DNA of 64,000 nt from UBA4486 sp041984885 (GCA_041984885.1 JBHIXH010000007.1:11115-75114); one strand, 5' to 3'. Shown: positions 43,001-52,335, numbered from the stretch's first letter. Notes: generated by a model not told the origin, from the letters alone. Translations and numbers: made by a program.

Positions 43001-43209
43001 TCCTGTTCGATCGGCGTGGCGACAGTGGCAGCAACAGTCTCTGCACTAGCGCCCGGGTAGGTGGCACTGACCTGAATCGTCGGTGGTGCAACCTGCGGGT
43101 ATTGTTCAATCGGCAAACTGAGGAAGGCCAGACTGCCGACGAGAACCGTGATGATCGACAGTACCGTTGCAAAAATCGGTCGGTCGATAAAAAACTTGGC
43201 GAATTTCAT
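40027..43209 (-). CDS. RND efflux permease, HAE1 (AcrB-like) family
   Basis: 1060 residues from the ATG at 43209 (MKFAKFFIDRPIFATVLSII, the usual N-terminus); the longer frame to 43263 overlaps the adaptor gene. It is a proton-driven inner-membrane transporter with twelve TM helices and two large periplasmic loops. Family blocks: LPIEQYPQVAPPTIQVSATY, PGASAETVA, the TM4 motif GLVLAIGIVVDDAIVVVENM with the proton-relay aspartates, and the repeated GFVVLVGLASKNAILIVEFA in TM10. The likely substrates are drugs, detergents or other amphipathic compounds, which cannot be told from the sequence. Confidence 0.96.
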   Translation of the reverse strand: MKFAKFFIDRPIFATVLSIITVLVGSLAFLSLPIEQYPQVAPPTIQVSATYPGASAETVAATVATPIEQEINGVEGMLYMFSQASADGQMSLTITFKLGTDLDAAQVLVQNRVALAEPRLPEEVRRIGVTTQKNTPDLMLVINLYSPDDSYDQTYIGNYAVLNISDRIRRIDGVGAVRMFGAAEYAMRVWLDPDLIQSFDMTAGDIIAALRAQNVQVASGVLNQSPQPTQNYFEYTMQTQGRLTAPEEFGNVIIKSGSDGRIVRLKDVARIELGTQDYATQGYLGNDAAVAVPVYQRPGSNALKTAEAIIEEMKVVARDFPPGLEYDIVYNPTEFIQESINAVELTVYEAVFLVVIVIIAFLQTWRAAVIPIVAIPVSLIGTFAVMAALGFSLNNLTLFGLVLAIGIVVDDAIVVVENMERNLRQGLSPRDAARKTMDEVGSALIAMGLVLVAVFLPTTFLTGISGKFYQAFGITIAVATVISVIVSLTLSPALATILMTANDHKSGAAVKWYARPLHFFFAIFNTTLDWVSERYGRLVKKLVRLGAVMLLIYAGLMALAVWQFNRVPTGFIPAQDQGYLIVAIQLPSGASLSETNKVVKQAMERLMNIEGVMNTVGFSGFSAATRVTASNGGAIFPVLDPFEQRVENGITLDTILQNMRAEMAQIKEASVNVFPPPPVRGIGSAGGFRMMLQDRGGRGVDVLQQAAQSLALAANDPNNPATTSAYSFFDTNTPQIYLDIDREKAERLNVPPARIFEALEVYIGSSFVNEFNYLGRTFRVTAQADAPYRLTADDALRIRVRSDTGHMVPLGSLATVTDIAGPSRMPRYNLFPAAAVNGDTAAGYSSGEALTAMENLADKLLPEGIGFEWTDIAYQQKATGDTAVIAFILAVIFVFLLLAAQYESWTLPLSVILIVPMCLLSAIVGISIAGMDNNILTQIGFVVLVGLASKNAILIVEFARELEQQGRDRWQAAIEAARLRLRPILMTSFAFILGVVPMVLAEGPGAEMRRALGVSVFSGMLGVTFFGLIFTPVFYVLCRRLSLIRVHKTGESMTQEAATS

Positions 43210-43219
43210 AACGGCCCCG

Positions 43220-44425
43220 CTATTTAGAATCTTGTTGTGACGGGGATTCAGCAGCCGACGCATCTGTCTGCTTGTTTTCCATCGCCTGCAGGCTGGGCAT
43301 ATTTGTCATATCCGGCATTGTCCCGGTTTCTACCCACGTCAATGGTGACAGATTCGGTGTAACCGTCTGACCGGTAGCCGTGATGCGTTGTATACCATTG
43401 ATGACAACCTGATCATCAGCAGTTAAACCGTTCTCGATGATCACATAGCCGTTATCCAGCACGGCGCCCGGGGTAATGTAAGTGCGTGTTACCTTGTTAT
43501 CCGTATCAACCAGGTAAACAAATTTTTTATTTTGATCCGTATTGATGGCTTTTTCAGGTAACAACAGGACGTCGAAGTTGGATCGGCCCATTAACCGCGC
43601 CCGTCCGAACAGCCCCGGATAGATAATCGAATCCTTGTTCTGCACCAGCGCCCGTCCCTGGATCGTACCGGTGCCGGCGTCGACAATATTGTCGACGAAA
43701 TCCATACGTCCCGGATGCATGAATACAGTTTCATCCTGCAGCTTAATGAATATCGGGTTAGGAACACGGTTACTGCTGGGTCTTTGTCCCGACCTGTCAA
43801 GACGTATGTATTTTAATAACTGGCCCTGCGATGCCTCGAATCTGAAATGTATCGGATCGATGGAGACCACTCGTGACAGGATGGTGTCATCCGCGCGTAC
43901 CAGATTACCGATATCGAGAAATGCATCGCTCATCTTGCCGGCGATGGGCGCTGTGACCTGCGTAAATGCCAGTTGCAGGCGTGCTTCATTTAACTCGGCC
44001 TCGGCCACTTTCAGTTCCTGAAAGCGACGATCGAGGTCCTCCTGTGAGATGGCCTGTTTTTCTCTTAGCCCTGTCGCACGCGTATATTCTTTTTCGGCCA
44101 GTGTGTGTTGTGCCTGGTAGCGTTGCACTTCATAGCGAAACGGACGTGGATCAATAATAAAAAGTACATCGCCCTTGTCGACGACCTGACCATCGCGGAA
44201 TTTTTTTTCCATGATGTAACCGGTGACGCGTGATCGCACATCGACCCGTTCTACTGCCTCGAACCTGCCGGTGAATTCTTCCCATTCCGTAATTTGGTGC
44301 TTTAGCGGCTGGGCCACGTCGACCTCTGCAGGTGGTAATTCTGCTACAGCCGCCTGCTGTTCCGGTTCGCAAGCCACGAGCAGTCCTGCTGCCAGCAACG
44401 TCATTAAAATCGAAACTGTCTTCAT
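43220..44425 (-). CDS. RND efflux periplasmic adaptor (membrane-fusion protein)
   Basis: 401 residues. Lipoprotein signal MTLLAAGLLVACEP with lipobox cysteine near residue 19. Barrel-sandwich (biotinyl-lipoyl-like) domain split around a coiled-coil hairpin (VDVRSRVTGYIMEKKFRDGQ, and FTQVTAPIAGKMSDAFLDIG), beta-barrel and membrane-proximal domains. It bridges the permease and the outer-membrane factor. First gene of the operon; the permease follows 10 bp later. Confidence 0.95.
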   Translation of the reverse strand: MKTVSILMTLLAAGLLVACEPEQQAAVAELPPAEVDVAQPLKHQITEWEEFTGRFEAVERVDVRSRVTGYIMEKKFRDGQVVDKGDVLFIIDPRPFRYEVQRYQAQHTLAEKEYTRATGLREKQAISQEDLDRRFQELKVAEAELNEARLQLAFTQVTAPIAGKMSDAFLDIGNLVRADDTILSRVVSIDPIHFRFEASQGQLLKYIRLDRSGQRPSSNRVPNPIFIKLQDETVFMHPGRMDFVDNIVDAGTGTIQGRALVQNKDSIIYPGLFGRARLMGRSNFDVLLLPEKAINTDQNKKFVYLVDTDNKVTRTYITPGAVLDNGYVIIENGLTADDQVVINGIQRITATGQTVTPNLSPLTWVETGTMPDMTNMPSLQAMENKQTDASAAESPSQQDSK

Positions 44426-45123
44426 ATTGTTTCCTGCTAAACGTATAAAAAGTGTGATCGCCAGACAGTTCTGACTACCCCTGAAAATTGGACATAATGC
44501 TAGAGCTTGGTGTCAGCAAAGACTTGCCTTGAATTACTTTATTTTTGCCTGATTCTCTATTTTTTTGCCCCGCACAAAAAATCAATTTACTTAATATCTA
44601 TTTATTTTCAATAACTTATAATATTTATACAAATGAACAATCGGCCATGCTTCTGACAACGTGCAAAACCAACCACGCTCTGTGCACACTGCCGTTTACC
44701 CTTGGCAGTCTTCGCCATCCCGGCGTTAACAGCGCTAATGACCACGGTGGCAATTACTTTGTAAGGTTAATCCCGCGTTAGTAGTAATACTGACGGGGTC
44801 TCCACTTCGCAGTCTGACCGGCATGACTTTTATGGAGGACCGATTGGACAGCTCAGGCCAACGGTGCTCGCCATCTCGGTGACTATCAAACAGGTTCGAA
44901 TCGTGAGCGACAGAATTGGTTCCTTCATTGTCGGAGAAACGTCTCGACAAAGCGGGGGAAACGAACACGCCTGTACTCCGTTTTTATACCACAGTATCTC
45001 GATCAATTATGACGTGCGATGGGCTATACCTGTAATGATCAAACAAGCTTTTTTCTGACACGTCGGCTTTTAAAAAAGCCGGGAGACGTTATGAAAGTTT
45101 ATTTGTTTATCAGTGGCAGGCGT
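44426..45123. other. 698-bp spacer without a supported gene
   Basis: AT-rich near the pump start (44540-44640, presumably its promoter) and more GC-rich later. Short open frames on both strands have no recognisable product. A hairpin GGCTTTT/AAAAGCC at 45066-45082 within a larger ACGTC/GACGT repeat may end the ppsA transcript, which points this way. Confidence 0.4.
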
Positions 45124-47514
45124 TTATTCGACTTCAACACCGGCGATAAATAACCAGGTATCGATCACTGTGTCCGGATTCAGCGATATGCTCTCGATAC
45201 CTTCCTCGACCAGCCATTTAGCCAGATCCGGATGATCCGAAGGCCCCTGCCCACATATACCTATATATTTACCCGCTTTTCGACAGGCCTGGATCGCCCG
45301 ACTCAACATGAATTTTACTGCATCGTTGCGTTCGTCGAACAAACCGGCGACCAGTCCCGAATCACGATCCAGTGCCAGCGTTAATTGTGTCATGTCATTA
45401 GAACCGATTGAAAAACCATCAAAAAACTCCAGAAACTGATCTGCCAGTATCGCGTTGCTTGGCACCTCGCACATCATGATTAACCTGAGTCCATTTTCAC
45501 CGCGTTTTAAACCATATTTTTCCAAAAGAGCAACGACATCACGCGCCTGATCCAGTGTGCGTACAAATGGCACCATGACCCAGACATTTTCAATACCCAT
45601 ATCTTCGCGTACATAACGCACGGCACGGCATTCAAGTTCAAAGCAATCCTGAAAATCTTCGGATAAATATCGGGATGTGCCGCGATAACCGATCATCGGG
45701 TTTTCTTCATGCGGTTCGTAGCGTTCCCCGCCAATTAAATTCGCGTATTCGTTCGATTTGAAATCAGACAATCTTACGATTACCGGATTTGGCGCGAACG
45801 ATGCACCGAGCATGGCGACACCCTCGATCAGGTTTTTCACGTAGTAATCGACCGGATCGCCATACGGACGGATACGTTCGACAATTTTTTGCCGAAGTTC
45901 ACCTTGCTGCTGATCAAATTCGAGCAACGCACGTGGATGTATACCAATCTTGTTATTGATAATAAATTCGAGCCGGGCAAGACCAACACCGGAATTTGGA
46001 ATCGATGCAAATGACATGGCTTTTCCCGGGTTGCCAACATTCATCATGATCTTCACCGGCGCCGGTGGCATGTTGTCGAGTTCCACCCGGTTTACCTTAA
46101 AATCCAGTTTGCCGGTATAGATGGCCCCGGTTTCACCTTCCGAGCAGACAACAGTGACCGGCTTGCCCGCCGGAATGACTTCAGTCGCATTACCGCAACC
46201 AACAACCGCTGGCACACCCAGTTCACGCGCAATGATTGCGGCATGGCAGGTACGACCACCGCGATTGGTAACAATCGCTGACGCACGTTTCATTACCGGT
46301 TCCCAATCCGGATCGGTCATCTCGGTAATTAATACATCGCCCTCCTGTAACGAATCCATATGTTCCAGTTTTTCGATAATACGTGCATTGCCGGCACCAA
46401 TCTTTTGTCCGATTGCCGCACCGGTGGTTAATACATCCCCGGTTTCGTTTAACTGATACCGCTCGATGACATTTGCAGCGTTTCTGCTTTGAACTGTTTC
46501 CGGGCGAGCCTGTACGATATATAACTGCTGGTCTTCGCCATCCAGCGCCCATTCAATATCCATCGGCCTGCCGTAGTGTTCCTCTATAATTACCGCCTGC
46601 CGCGCGAGGTCTTCCAGTTGTTCATCACTCAGGCAGAACAACGCCGAATCTTCCTCCATGACATCGACGGTTTTTACCAGTTCATCTGCGTCGCCGTCAT
46701 CGTTATAAATCATCTTGATCGCCTTGCTGCCGACATTGCGGCTCAGTACCGCCCGTTTGCCTGCTTTCAGGCTAAGTTTGGAAACATAAAACTCGTCCGG
46801 ATTGACAGCCCCCTGGACCACTGTTTCGCCCAGACCATAACTGGCGGTAATGAAGACAACCCCATCAAAACCTGATTCGGTATCGATCGTAAACATGACA
46901 CCACTGGCACCGATGTCACTTCTGACCATGCGTTGCAGGCCGGCAGATAACGCAACTTCTTCGTGGGCGAAGTTTTTATGCACGCGATAGGCTATTGCCC
47001 GATCATTATATAAGGACGCAAATACCTGTTTGACTTTCAACAATACGCTGTCTATGCCGACAACGTTCAGAAATGTTTCCTGCTGTCCGGCAAACGACGC
47101 ATCCGGCAGATCTTCTGCAGTGGCAGACGATCGAACTGCAACCGAGGCACCCTGTGCCAGTCCATCTGACATCTGTTCATAGGCCGCGACGATCGATTGC
47201 TGCAGCTGTGGCTGAAGAGGCGCATCAATGATCCATTGGCGAATTTCCGTGCCGGCATTGGTTAATTTACGCACATCGTTTATATCCAGACCTTGCAGGC
47301 GATCCTGAATGCGTTGGCGCAAATCGTTGTGGTCCAGGAACTCCCAAAAAGCCTGCGCCGTGGTTGCATAACCATCCGGAACACTGACGCCGGCTTCGGC
47401 CAGACTGCCAATCATTTCGCCGAGAGAGGCATTTTTTCCACCAACGACCCCAACATCCCGCATGCCAAGTTCACGTAAAGGCTTGATAGATTCGTTCGAA
47501 ACGGGTTGTGTCAT
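45124..47514 (-). CDS. ppsA: Phosphoenolpyruvate synthase
   Basis: 796 residues from the ATG at 47514; an in-frame ATG at 47550 would add 12 residues without family resemblance. It converts pyruvate and ATP to PEP, AMP and phosphate, the entry to gluconeogenesis from pyruvate or lactate. N-terminal ATP-grasp domain (GVVGGKNASLGEMIGSLAEA, AVRSSATAEDLPDASFAGQQ, RPMDIEWALDG), the swivelling phosphohistidine domain (VTNRGGRTCHAAIIARELGV, catalytic His) and the PEP-binding barrel (FSIGSNDMTQLTLALDRDSG, CGQGPSDHP). It follows ppsR after 53 bp. With the glyoxylate shunt it would allow growth on C2 and C3 compounds. Confidence 0.96.
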   Translation of the reverse strand: MTQPVSNESIKPLRELGMRDVGVVGGKNASLGEMIGSLAEAGVSVPDGYATTAQAFWEFLDHNDLRQRIQDRLQGLDINDVRKLTNAGTEIRQWIIDAPLQPQLQQSIVAAYEQMSDGLAQGASVAVRSSATAEDLPDASFAGQQETFLNVVGIDSVLLKVKQVFASLYNDRAIAYRVHKNFAHEEVALSAGLQRMVRSDIGASGVMFTIDTESGFDGVVFITASYGLGETVVQGAVNPDEFYVSKLSLKAGKRAVLSRNVGSKAIKMIYNDDGDADELVKTVDVMEEDSALFCLSDEQLEDLARQAVIIEEHYGRPMDIEWALDGEDQQLYIVQARPETVQSRNAANVIERYQLNETGDVLTTGAAIGQKIGAGNARIIEKLEHMDSLQEGDVLITEMTDPDWEPVMKRASAIVTNRGGRTCHAAIIARELGVPAVVGCGNATEVIPAGKPVTVVCSEGETGAIYTGKLDFKVNRVELDNMPPAPVKIMMNVGNPGKAMSFASIPNSGVGLARLEFIINNKIGIHPRALLEFDQQQGELRQKIVERIRPYGDPVDYYVKNLIEGVAMLGASFAPNPVIVRLSDFKSNEYANLIGGERYEPHEENPMIGYRGTSRYLSEDFQDCFELECRAVRYVREDMGIENVWVMVPFVRTLDQARDVVALLEKYGLKRGENGLRLIMMCEVPSNAILADQFLEFFDGFSIGSNDMTQLTLALDRDSGLVAGLFDERNDAVKFMLSRAIQACRKAGKYIGICGQGPSDHPDLAKWLVEEGIESISLNPDTVIDTWLFIAGVEVE

Positions 47515-47567
47515 TGCTGTTTTACCTGAATATTTTTTTTGTATAACCATTGTTCAGTCAGATAACG

Positions 47568-48413
47568 TTACTTTAATAATTGTTTTATCTTAACGACATT
47601 GACCGCGATTTCCTCAATCGACATGACGGTCGAATCAAGCACAGTCAAACCGGCTTTTGTCATCATTTTTTCCGCCTGGCGAATTTCTTTCTGGCACTGT
47701 CTGAGCGACGCGTAATCGGATTTTGGTCTGCGTTGTTGACGTATGGCACTAAGTTGATCCGGCTTGATCGTCAAACCAATAATCTTGTCCATATAAGGAG
47801 TGAGAAATTCCGGTAATGCATCGTTATCCAGATCATCATCTGTTAATGGATAATTTGCGGCTTTTATCGAAAAATTCAACGCCAGATACAGACAGGTGGG
47901 CGTTTTAGCTGAACGGGATACCCCGATAAGGATAACATCTGCGTCCTTGTACTTGCTCGTTGAAACGCCATCGTCATTTTTCATCGTGTAGTCAATGGCA
48001 TCAATCCGCTGATTATAGTGACTGTCATCATACTCCTCATGCGGTTTGCCAATCTCATGCGAGGATTCGGTAGCGAGCGCATTTTCCAACGTACCGATGA
48101 ACGCCGAATACAGACTGATCACACAGGCATCAGTAGCAGAAATAATCTCCTCTAATTCAGAATCGACGAGCGTACTGAATACGAGCACTTCCTGCCCGGT
48201 AGTTACCTTCTGCTGTTGAATCTCTTTCGCGACTTTCATTGCCTGGCTCCTTGTCGTGATAAACGGATAATTCCTGTCATCAAATTCAAATGTGTCGAAT
48301 TGTGATAACAGGCTTTCACCGATTGCCTCGGCGGTTCTGCCTGTGCGATCTGACACATAGAAAACTGTCCTTTTGTTACAGTTATTTTTAACGCTGCTGT
48401 TCACCGCTATCAA
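47568..48413 (-). CDS. ppsR: PEP synthase regulatory protein (bifunctional kinase/pyrophosphorylase)
   Basis: 281 residues, DUF299 family. It inactivates PpsA by ADP-dependent phosphorylation of a threonine near the catalytic histidine and reactivates it by phosphorolysis. Features: VFYVSDRTGRTAEAIGESLL at the N-terminus, the P-loop-like GVSRSAKTPTCLYLA (usual GVSRSGKTP), NYPLTDDD and the C-terminal LDSTVMSIEEIAVNVV. In E. coli the two genes diverge; here ppsR is directly upstream of ppsA and co-directional, so enzyme and regulator probably share a transcript. Confidence 0.94.
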   Translation of the reverse strand: MIAVNSSVKNNCNKRTVFYVSDRTGRTAEAIGESLLSQFDTFEFDDRNYPFITTRSQAMKVAKEIQQQKVTTGQEVLVFSTLVDSELEEIISATDACVISLYSAFIGTLENALATESSHEIGKPHEEYDDSHYNQRIDAIDYTMKNDDGVSTSKYKDADVILIGVSRSAKTPTCLYLALNFSIKAANYPLTDDDLDNDALPEFLTPYMDKIIGLTIKPDQLSAIRQQRRPKSDYASLRQCQKEIRQAEKMMTKAGLTVLDSTVMSIEEIAVNVVKIKQLLK

Positions 48414-49381
48414 TTCGACTGTTCAATCAGGAATTCCGCTGGCCGTAGCTCGATTCGATCAGTGGCTTGATCTGTGACCAAAGACCACATCGACCGGGCC
48501 GGTGTAACCGGGAAATTTTGTAGATAAAAATAACTTCATTGAGAATTTAATTTGAATAATGCGATGCTCACGACCGTGAATAATCGAATTTTTCCATGTG
48601 TTTTTTCCACATCTGTTTCGTCACTACCTGTCGTGGTAATGCCAATCTGTCGTAGCACTGGCATCCTTCAGGCATACAAATCCTGATACCGGGATGAATG
48701 CTGAACTGATATACCGATTCAACCGGTATTTCGGCGGCCGGCATTCGGTCAAAGGCAACGATATTGGCATCTCCTTCATGTTTCCGGTGATAGCGCGTAG
48801 TCCCAAGTTTAATTCTGTACTTCGGATAATTCAGAATTCACGTCACCACTTCCCAGAAGAAACAGGTTATTGATGTGTTGCAGATATCGTATCACCAATA
48901 CCAGAGCCAGTGCACCGCCATCCGCATCACCCGTAGCGGGCGTGGCCTGAATATTCAGGAGGTCAGGAATACCGGGGGCGTATTCAACCAGTTTCCGGGT
49001 GTAGCAAAAATTACCCGGCCTCTACGTGAAACGAAAACCGTACATGTTCGGTGCAATGATGCCGGGGTATTCAGACAACACCGGCAACAGCAGTCGCAAG
49101 TTCACCCGGGCGCTGACGCCGGCACCGGTGCCATCTCGTCATCAGCCTGACCGGGTTTATGCCCCTTCGTACCTGCATCCACGGCATTGTTGTGTCTCAG
49201 TCTGATTCCGGAGGATTGACACGGATACACGGGGCATTGTTTTCATCGGCAGGGTCAACCGGTTGCACCTGCCCGGCTGATGCCTTATCCGCAAAGGCGG
49301 AAAATAATAAATATTTCTGATATTTCATATATTTATAAAATATTTTACGCCAGGCAAGGCACAGGTAACGGGAGGATTACT
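48414..49381. other. Gene-poor region with decayed open frames
   Basis: Nearly 1 kb with no confident gene. On the minus strand, 48809-49021 is open for 71 codons (ends VNSELSEVQN) and is joined, through one in-frame TAG at 49022-49024, to another open stretch upstream; both carry a similar short motif (SEYPGI and VEYAPGI). No domain is recognised, and the frame lacks a start with a ribosome-binding site. Short open frames on the plus strand here are equally weak. The region looks like gene remnants. Confidence 0.35.
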
Positions 49382-49513
49382 GTGAAATTCCTGCTCAAGA
49401 ACCCGGAATGTCTGCCGATAACACAACAAGCTATTTTAAATTTCCGCTACATATTTAGTGAGACTGCCGATCCATTGAATTTTAGGGAGTTGATCCGTGT
49501 TATTAGCTGCTGA
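49382..49513 (+). pseudogene. Remnant of an HDOD-domain gene (43-codon open reading frame)
   Basis: A GTG at 49382 with a strong GGGAGG site seven bases upstream opens a 43-residue frame: KFLLKNPECLPITQQAIL, then an aromatic stretch, then NFRELIRVISC and a stop. The pattern (L-L-x-N-P-x-x-L-P-x-x-x-x-x-I-L ... R-E-L-x-x-V-I-S) matches the beginning of HDOD domains, which continue with D-P-A. The next in-frame codons after the stop do read D-P-A-R, followed by another stop. I read this as a truncated or decayed HDOD gene. It lies just ahead of a GGDEF gene; HDOD and GGDEF domains often occur in one protein. It might also be translated as a short peptide. Confidence 0.45.
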
Positions 49514-49629
49514 GACCCTGCCAGATAAGTATCTGGACTCGAAACTAATTCCCCCGATTCCGCGATGACGGGGAAATTACAATCAGAGGAACAGGCAATT
49601 TCTCCCGCAACTTTCCCGTAAAACCAACC

Positions 49630-50700
49630 ATGAAAATCTGTGCTAATCGACTTTTTGAACACCTGGTGGATATGACCGCCATCAGGGATATGGAATTGCT
49701 TGAATTTAGCCTGTTACAAACGATTAATCGTTATATGCAGCCGCAGGAACTGCGCCTGTTACGTATCGATAATAAATTCAAAATTCGAAATGAAATTGTT
49801 TATTGCAAGGATACCTGTTCCATCGTCGATCCAAACCATGACCTGGACGAAGACACTTTGCGCGTTATCGAACTCATGCAGGACTCCGAGGCGGTAGAGC
49901 ATACACACCAGACTGATGATGGATTTATCTCTTTTTTCGAGATTATGAATTCCAACCATCGGGTTATCTATATCAAGATAATGAACACACATAGCATTTC
50001 CCGACAAAACAGGAACCTGCTACTTGGCTTGATCGAAATCTTTAAAAATTATGTCCACTTACTAATCGAAAATAATACAGACTCTCTCACAGGTCTGCTC
50101 AACCGGAAATCCTTTGAAGTAAGCATTGATAAAATCTATGACCTGATACCTTCACTCAGCGAGGAGGAGGACGAAGAGTCAAACGTTACAAGAATTGAAA
50201 AACGCGAGGTTGAGAAAAATCAATACTGGCTTGCCATGATCGATATTGATCATTTCAAGTCCATTAACGATAAATTTGGTCATTTGTACGGCGATGATGT
50301 ATTAATTTTATTATCCAACCTGCTTAAATCCTCATTTCGGCAGGATGACCTGATATTCAGGTTCGGAGGGGAAGAATTTGTGCTGATTCTGTCCTGTAAG
50401 GATATGGAAAATGCCAGAAATGTGCTTGAAAACTTTTTATTAAAAGTCTCCCGGTTCAGGTTCCCGCAAGTCGGCCAGGTGACTGTCAGTGCAGGCTGCA
50501 TACAAATTGATAATTATACCTACTACGGCACGCTACTCGACCGTGCTGATATTGCGCTTTATCACTGTAAAGAAACCGGTAGAAATTGCGTAACATTTTT
50601 TGAGGACATGGTGGAACAGGGATTAATTCACCTTGTAGAGGAACAAACCGGTGAAATCGAACTGTTCGATCCGGAAGCAGACGATTCAACGACAGCCTGA
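49630..50700 (+). CDS. Diguanylate cyclase with N-terminal sensory domain
   Basis: 356 residues, no TM helix. The first 150 or so residues (starting MKICANRLFEHLVDMTAIRD) look like a GAF-type sensory domain; a helix LLGLIEIFKNYVHLLIENN leads into the GGDEF domain (DSLTGLLNRKSFEV, MIDIDHFKSINDKFGHLYGD, and the active-site loop RFGGEEFVLIL). The GGEEF motif is intact, so it should make c-di-GMP from two GTP. An acidic insertion (LSEEEDEESN) lies within the GGDEF domain. Its upstream neighbour appears to be the remains of an HDOD gene. Confidence 0.9.
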   Translation: MKICANRLFEHLVDMTAIRDMELLEFSLLQTINRYMQPQELRLLRIDNKFKIRNEIVYCKDTCSIVDPNHDLDEDTLRVIELMQDSEAVEHTHQTDDGFISFFEIMNSNHRVIYIKIMNTHSISRQNRNLLLGLIEIFKNYVHLLIENNTDSLTGLLNRKSFEVSIDKIYDLIPSLSEEEDEESNVTRIEKREVEKNQYWLAMIDIDHFKSINDKFGHLYGDDVLILLSNLLKSSFRQDDLIFRFGGEEFVLILSCKDMENARNVLENFLLKVSRFRFPQVGQVTVSAGCIQIDNYTYYGTLLDRADIALYHCKETGRNCVTFFEDMVEQGLIHLVEEQTGEIELFDPEADDSTTA

Positions 50701-50818
50701 CACCTGATCTATTTTTCTGTCCCTACATCGGCCTCGCTATCCTGCCTGAACAGGAATTTCCATACAAAATGATACGCATCCCTGTGTATCATTTATTTTT
50801 CTCTGACTTGCAGGGTGC

Positions 50819-51256
50819 CTAGTTCCAGCTTTGCAACCTGATCTTCCAGTTTCCATCCGGTTGTTTTTCAAGCACGCTGGTAATGTTGCCTTCGAAGACA
50901 ATTGAATTGCCGTTCTGATCGACGCGGGTTGCTTCCCACAGTGATGTCGTATAGGCAATATTGTCCCTGACATCCAGTGAAACACGGGAGATGTTATAGT
51001 CAACAATGCCCTGCTGCTTTAATTGATCCAGGTAAATGGCAATCTTGACCGGGCTATCCAGAATTTCACTGCTTGGGGGAAACATCACAGCATTGTCAGT
51101 GTACAAAGTTGTGATGGGAAGCATATCACCTGAATTTAACTGTGAAATCCATTTACTGTTCAGATCTTCTATACTGCTTTCCTGTGTTCCGGCAAACCCG
51201 AATACTGAATACAGGATCAGGATGGATCCAATTGATAATTGCTTTAAAAGCTTCAT
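50819..51256 (-). CDS. Secreted SnoaL/DUF4440-like protein
   Basis: 145 residues: signal peptide (1-22, SIGSILILYSVFGFAG) and a cone-shaped NTF2-like fold (IEDLNSKWISQLNSGDMLPI, TTLYTDNAVMFPPSSEIL, then beta strands ending VLEKQPDGNWKIRLQSWN). Proteins of this type bind small ligands or act as simple enzymes; the function here is unknown. It diverges from the LysR-family gene at 51388, which could regulate it. Confidence 0.8.
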   Translation of the reverse strand: MKLLKQLSIGSILILYSVFGFAGTQESSIEDLNSKWISQLNSGDMLPITTLYTDNAVMFPPSSEILDSPVKIAIYLDQLKQQGIVDYNISRVSLDVRDNIAYTTSLWEATRVDQNGNSIVFEGNITSVLEKQPDGNWKIRLQSWN

Positions 51257-51387
51257 AATAATTTCTCCGGTTTAAAAATGATTAACGCTTTATGCTCGAA
51301 ATAACTATATGTACTGAGGTTGGAGTTAACAATGGGCGTTTGGAACATGCACTCATTCCTGATAAGACATAATCTATCGGACCGGGA

Positions 51388-52335
51388 ATGGACAGATTAA
51401 CCAGTTTGAAAGTCTTTTCTGCCGTTGTTCGTCTGGGTACGTTCGCTGCCGCAGCCGAAGAACTCGGCATCTCGAACACGATGTGCTCAAAATATATTCG
51501 TGACCTTGAGTCTTCTCTGGATGCACGCCTGTTGAATCGAACCACGCGTCAGCTCAGCCTGACAGAAGTTGGCCGTGCCTATCATGAAAAGATCGTGAAT
51601 ATCCTGAACGAGCTGGAGCAGGCCAACCAGTGTGTCTCGGTACTGCAAAACAATCCGGTCGGGACATTGAGAATACTCTCCCCGCCCTCGCTCGGTTCGT
51701 TTCACATTGCCCGGGCAATCAAGGGTTATAAGAACCAGTACCCCAATGTCAGGATTGAACTGATCCTGTCTGATGACCTCGATGAAAATCTGATAGATCG
51801 GGGTATGGATCTGGCTTTTCGCATTGGCGAACTGGAAGACTCCAGTGATGTCGCGTTGAAACTGTCCTCCAGCCGTCTGATTGTTTCCGCGTCAAACGAC
51901 TACCTGGAAAAGAATGGTATTCCTGATTCTCCGGCTGATCTGGTAAATCATGCCTGTCTTCAACTGGTCAATCATAATGTTTTCAGCACGAACTGGAAAT
52001 TTAATATTGATGGTGTTGAAAAGAGCATTGATACAAAAAGCGATCATCTAAAATCCAACCTGGCAGACCCGTTGCGGATAGCGGCAATCAATGGCTGTGG
52101 TCTGGTGCAGCTACCTTCCTATGTGGTGGGGCTGGACATACAGGCAGGCAGACTGGAACCGGTATTGGAAGAATTTGAACCCGCTCCGCTGGCTATCAAT
52201 CTGGTTTACGCAAACCGTAAACATATGTCGCAGAAGATCCTCAGCTTCGTCGATTACATGCGGGGCTATTTTGAAGATCCGCCTTACTGGGACAAATGGA
52301 TGTTTACATCCAAACAGGCCGGACAGCTCTACTGA
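51388..52335 (+). CDS. LysR-family transcriptional regulator
   Basis: 315 residues. HTH domain MDRLTSLKVFSAVVRLGTFA then AAAEELGISNTMCSKYIRDL; substrate-binding domain from GTLRILSPPSLGSFHIARAI. The N-terminal M-D-R-L-x-x-L-x-V-F-x-A-V and R-T-T-R-Q-L-S-L-T-E-x-G motifs place it in the large CrgA/PecT-like LysR group. It is divergent from the secreted SnoaL-like gene across 131 bp and convergent with the quinone oxidoreductase gene, so either may be its target. Confidence 0.92.
   Translation: MDRLTSLKVFSAVVRLGTFAAAAEELGISNTMCSKYIRDLESSLDARLLNRTTRQLSLTEVGRAYHEKIVNILNELEQANQCVSVLQNNPVGTLRILSPPSLGSFHIARAIKGYKNQYPNVRIELILSDDLDENLIDRGMDLAFRIGELEDSSDVALKLSSSRLIVSASNDYLEKNGIPDSPADLVNHACLQLVNHNVFSTNWKFNIDGVEKSIDTKSDHLKSNLADPLRIAAINGCGLVQLPSYVVGLDIQAGRLEPVLEEFEPAPLAINLVYANRKHMSQKILSFVDYMRGYFEDPPYWDKWMFTSKQAGQLY

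Noticed and set aside
43210..43263. Longer RND permease frame starting within the adaptor gene
   Set aside because: Family members start with MKFAKFFIDRP; the extra residues are the adaptor tail read in another frame.
44735..45058. Short frames in the spacer between the efflux operon and ppsA as a transposase remnant
   Set aside because: No inverted repeats, catalytic motif or target duplication; products match nothing I know.
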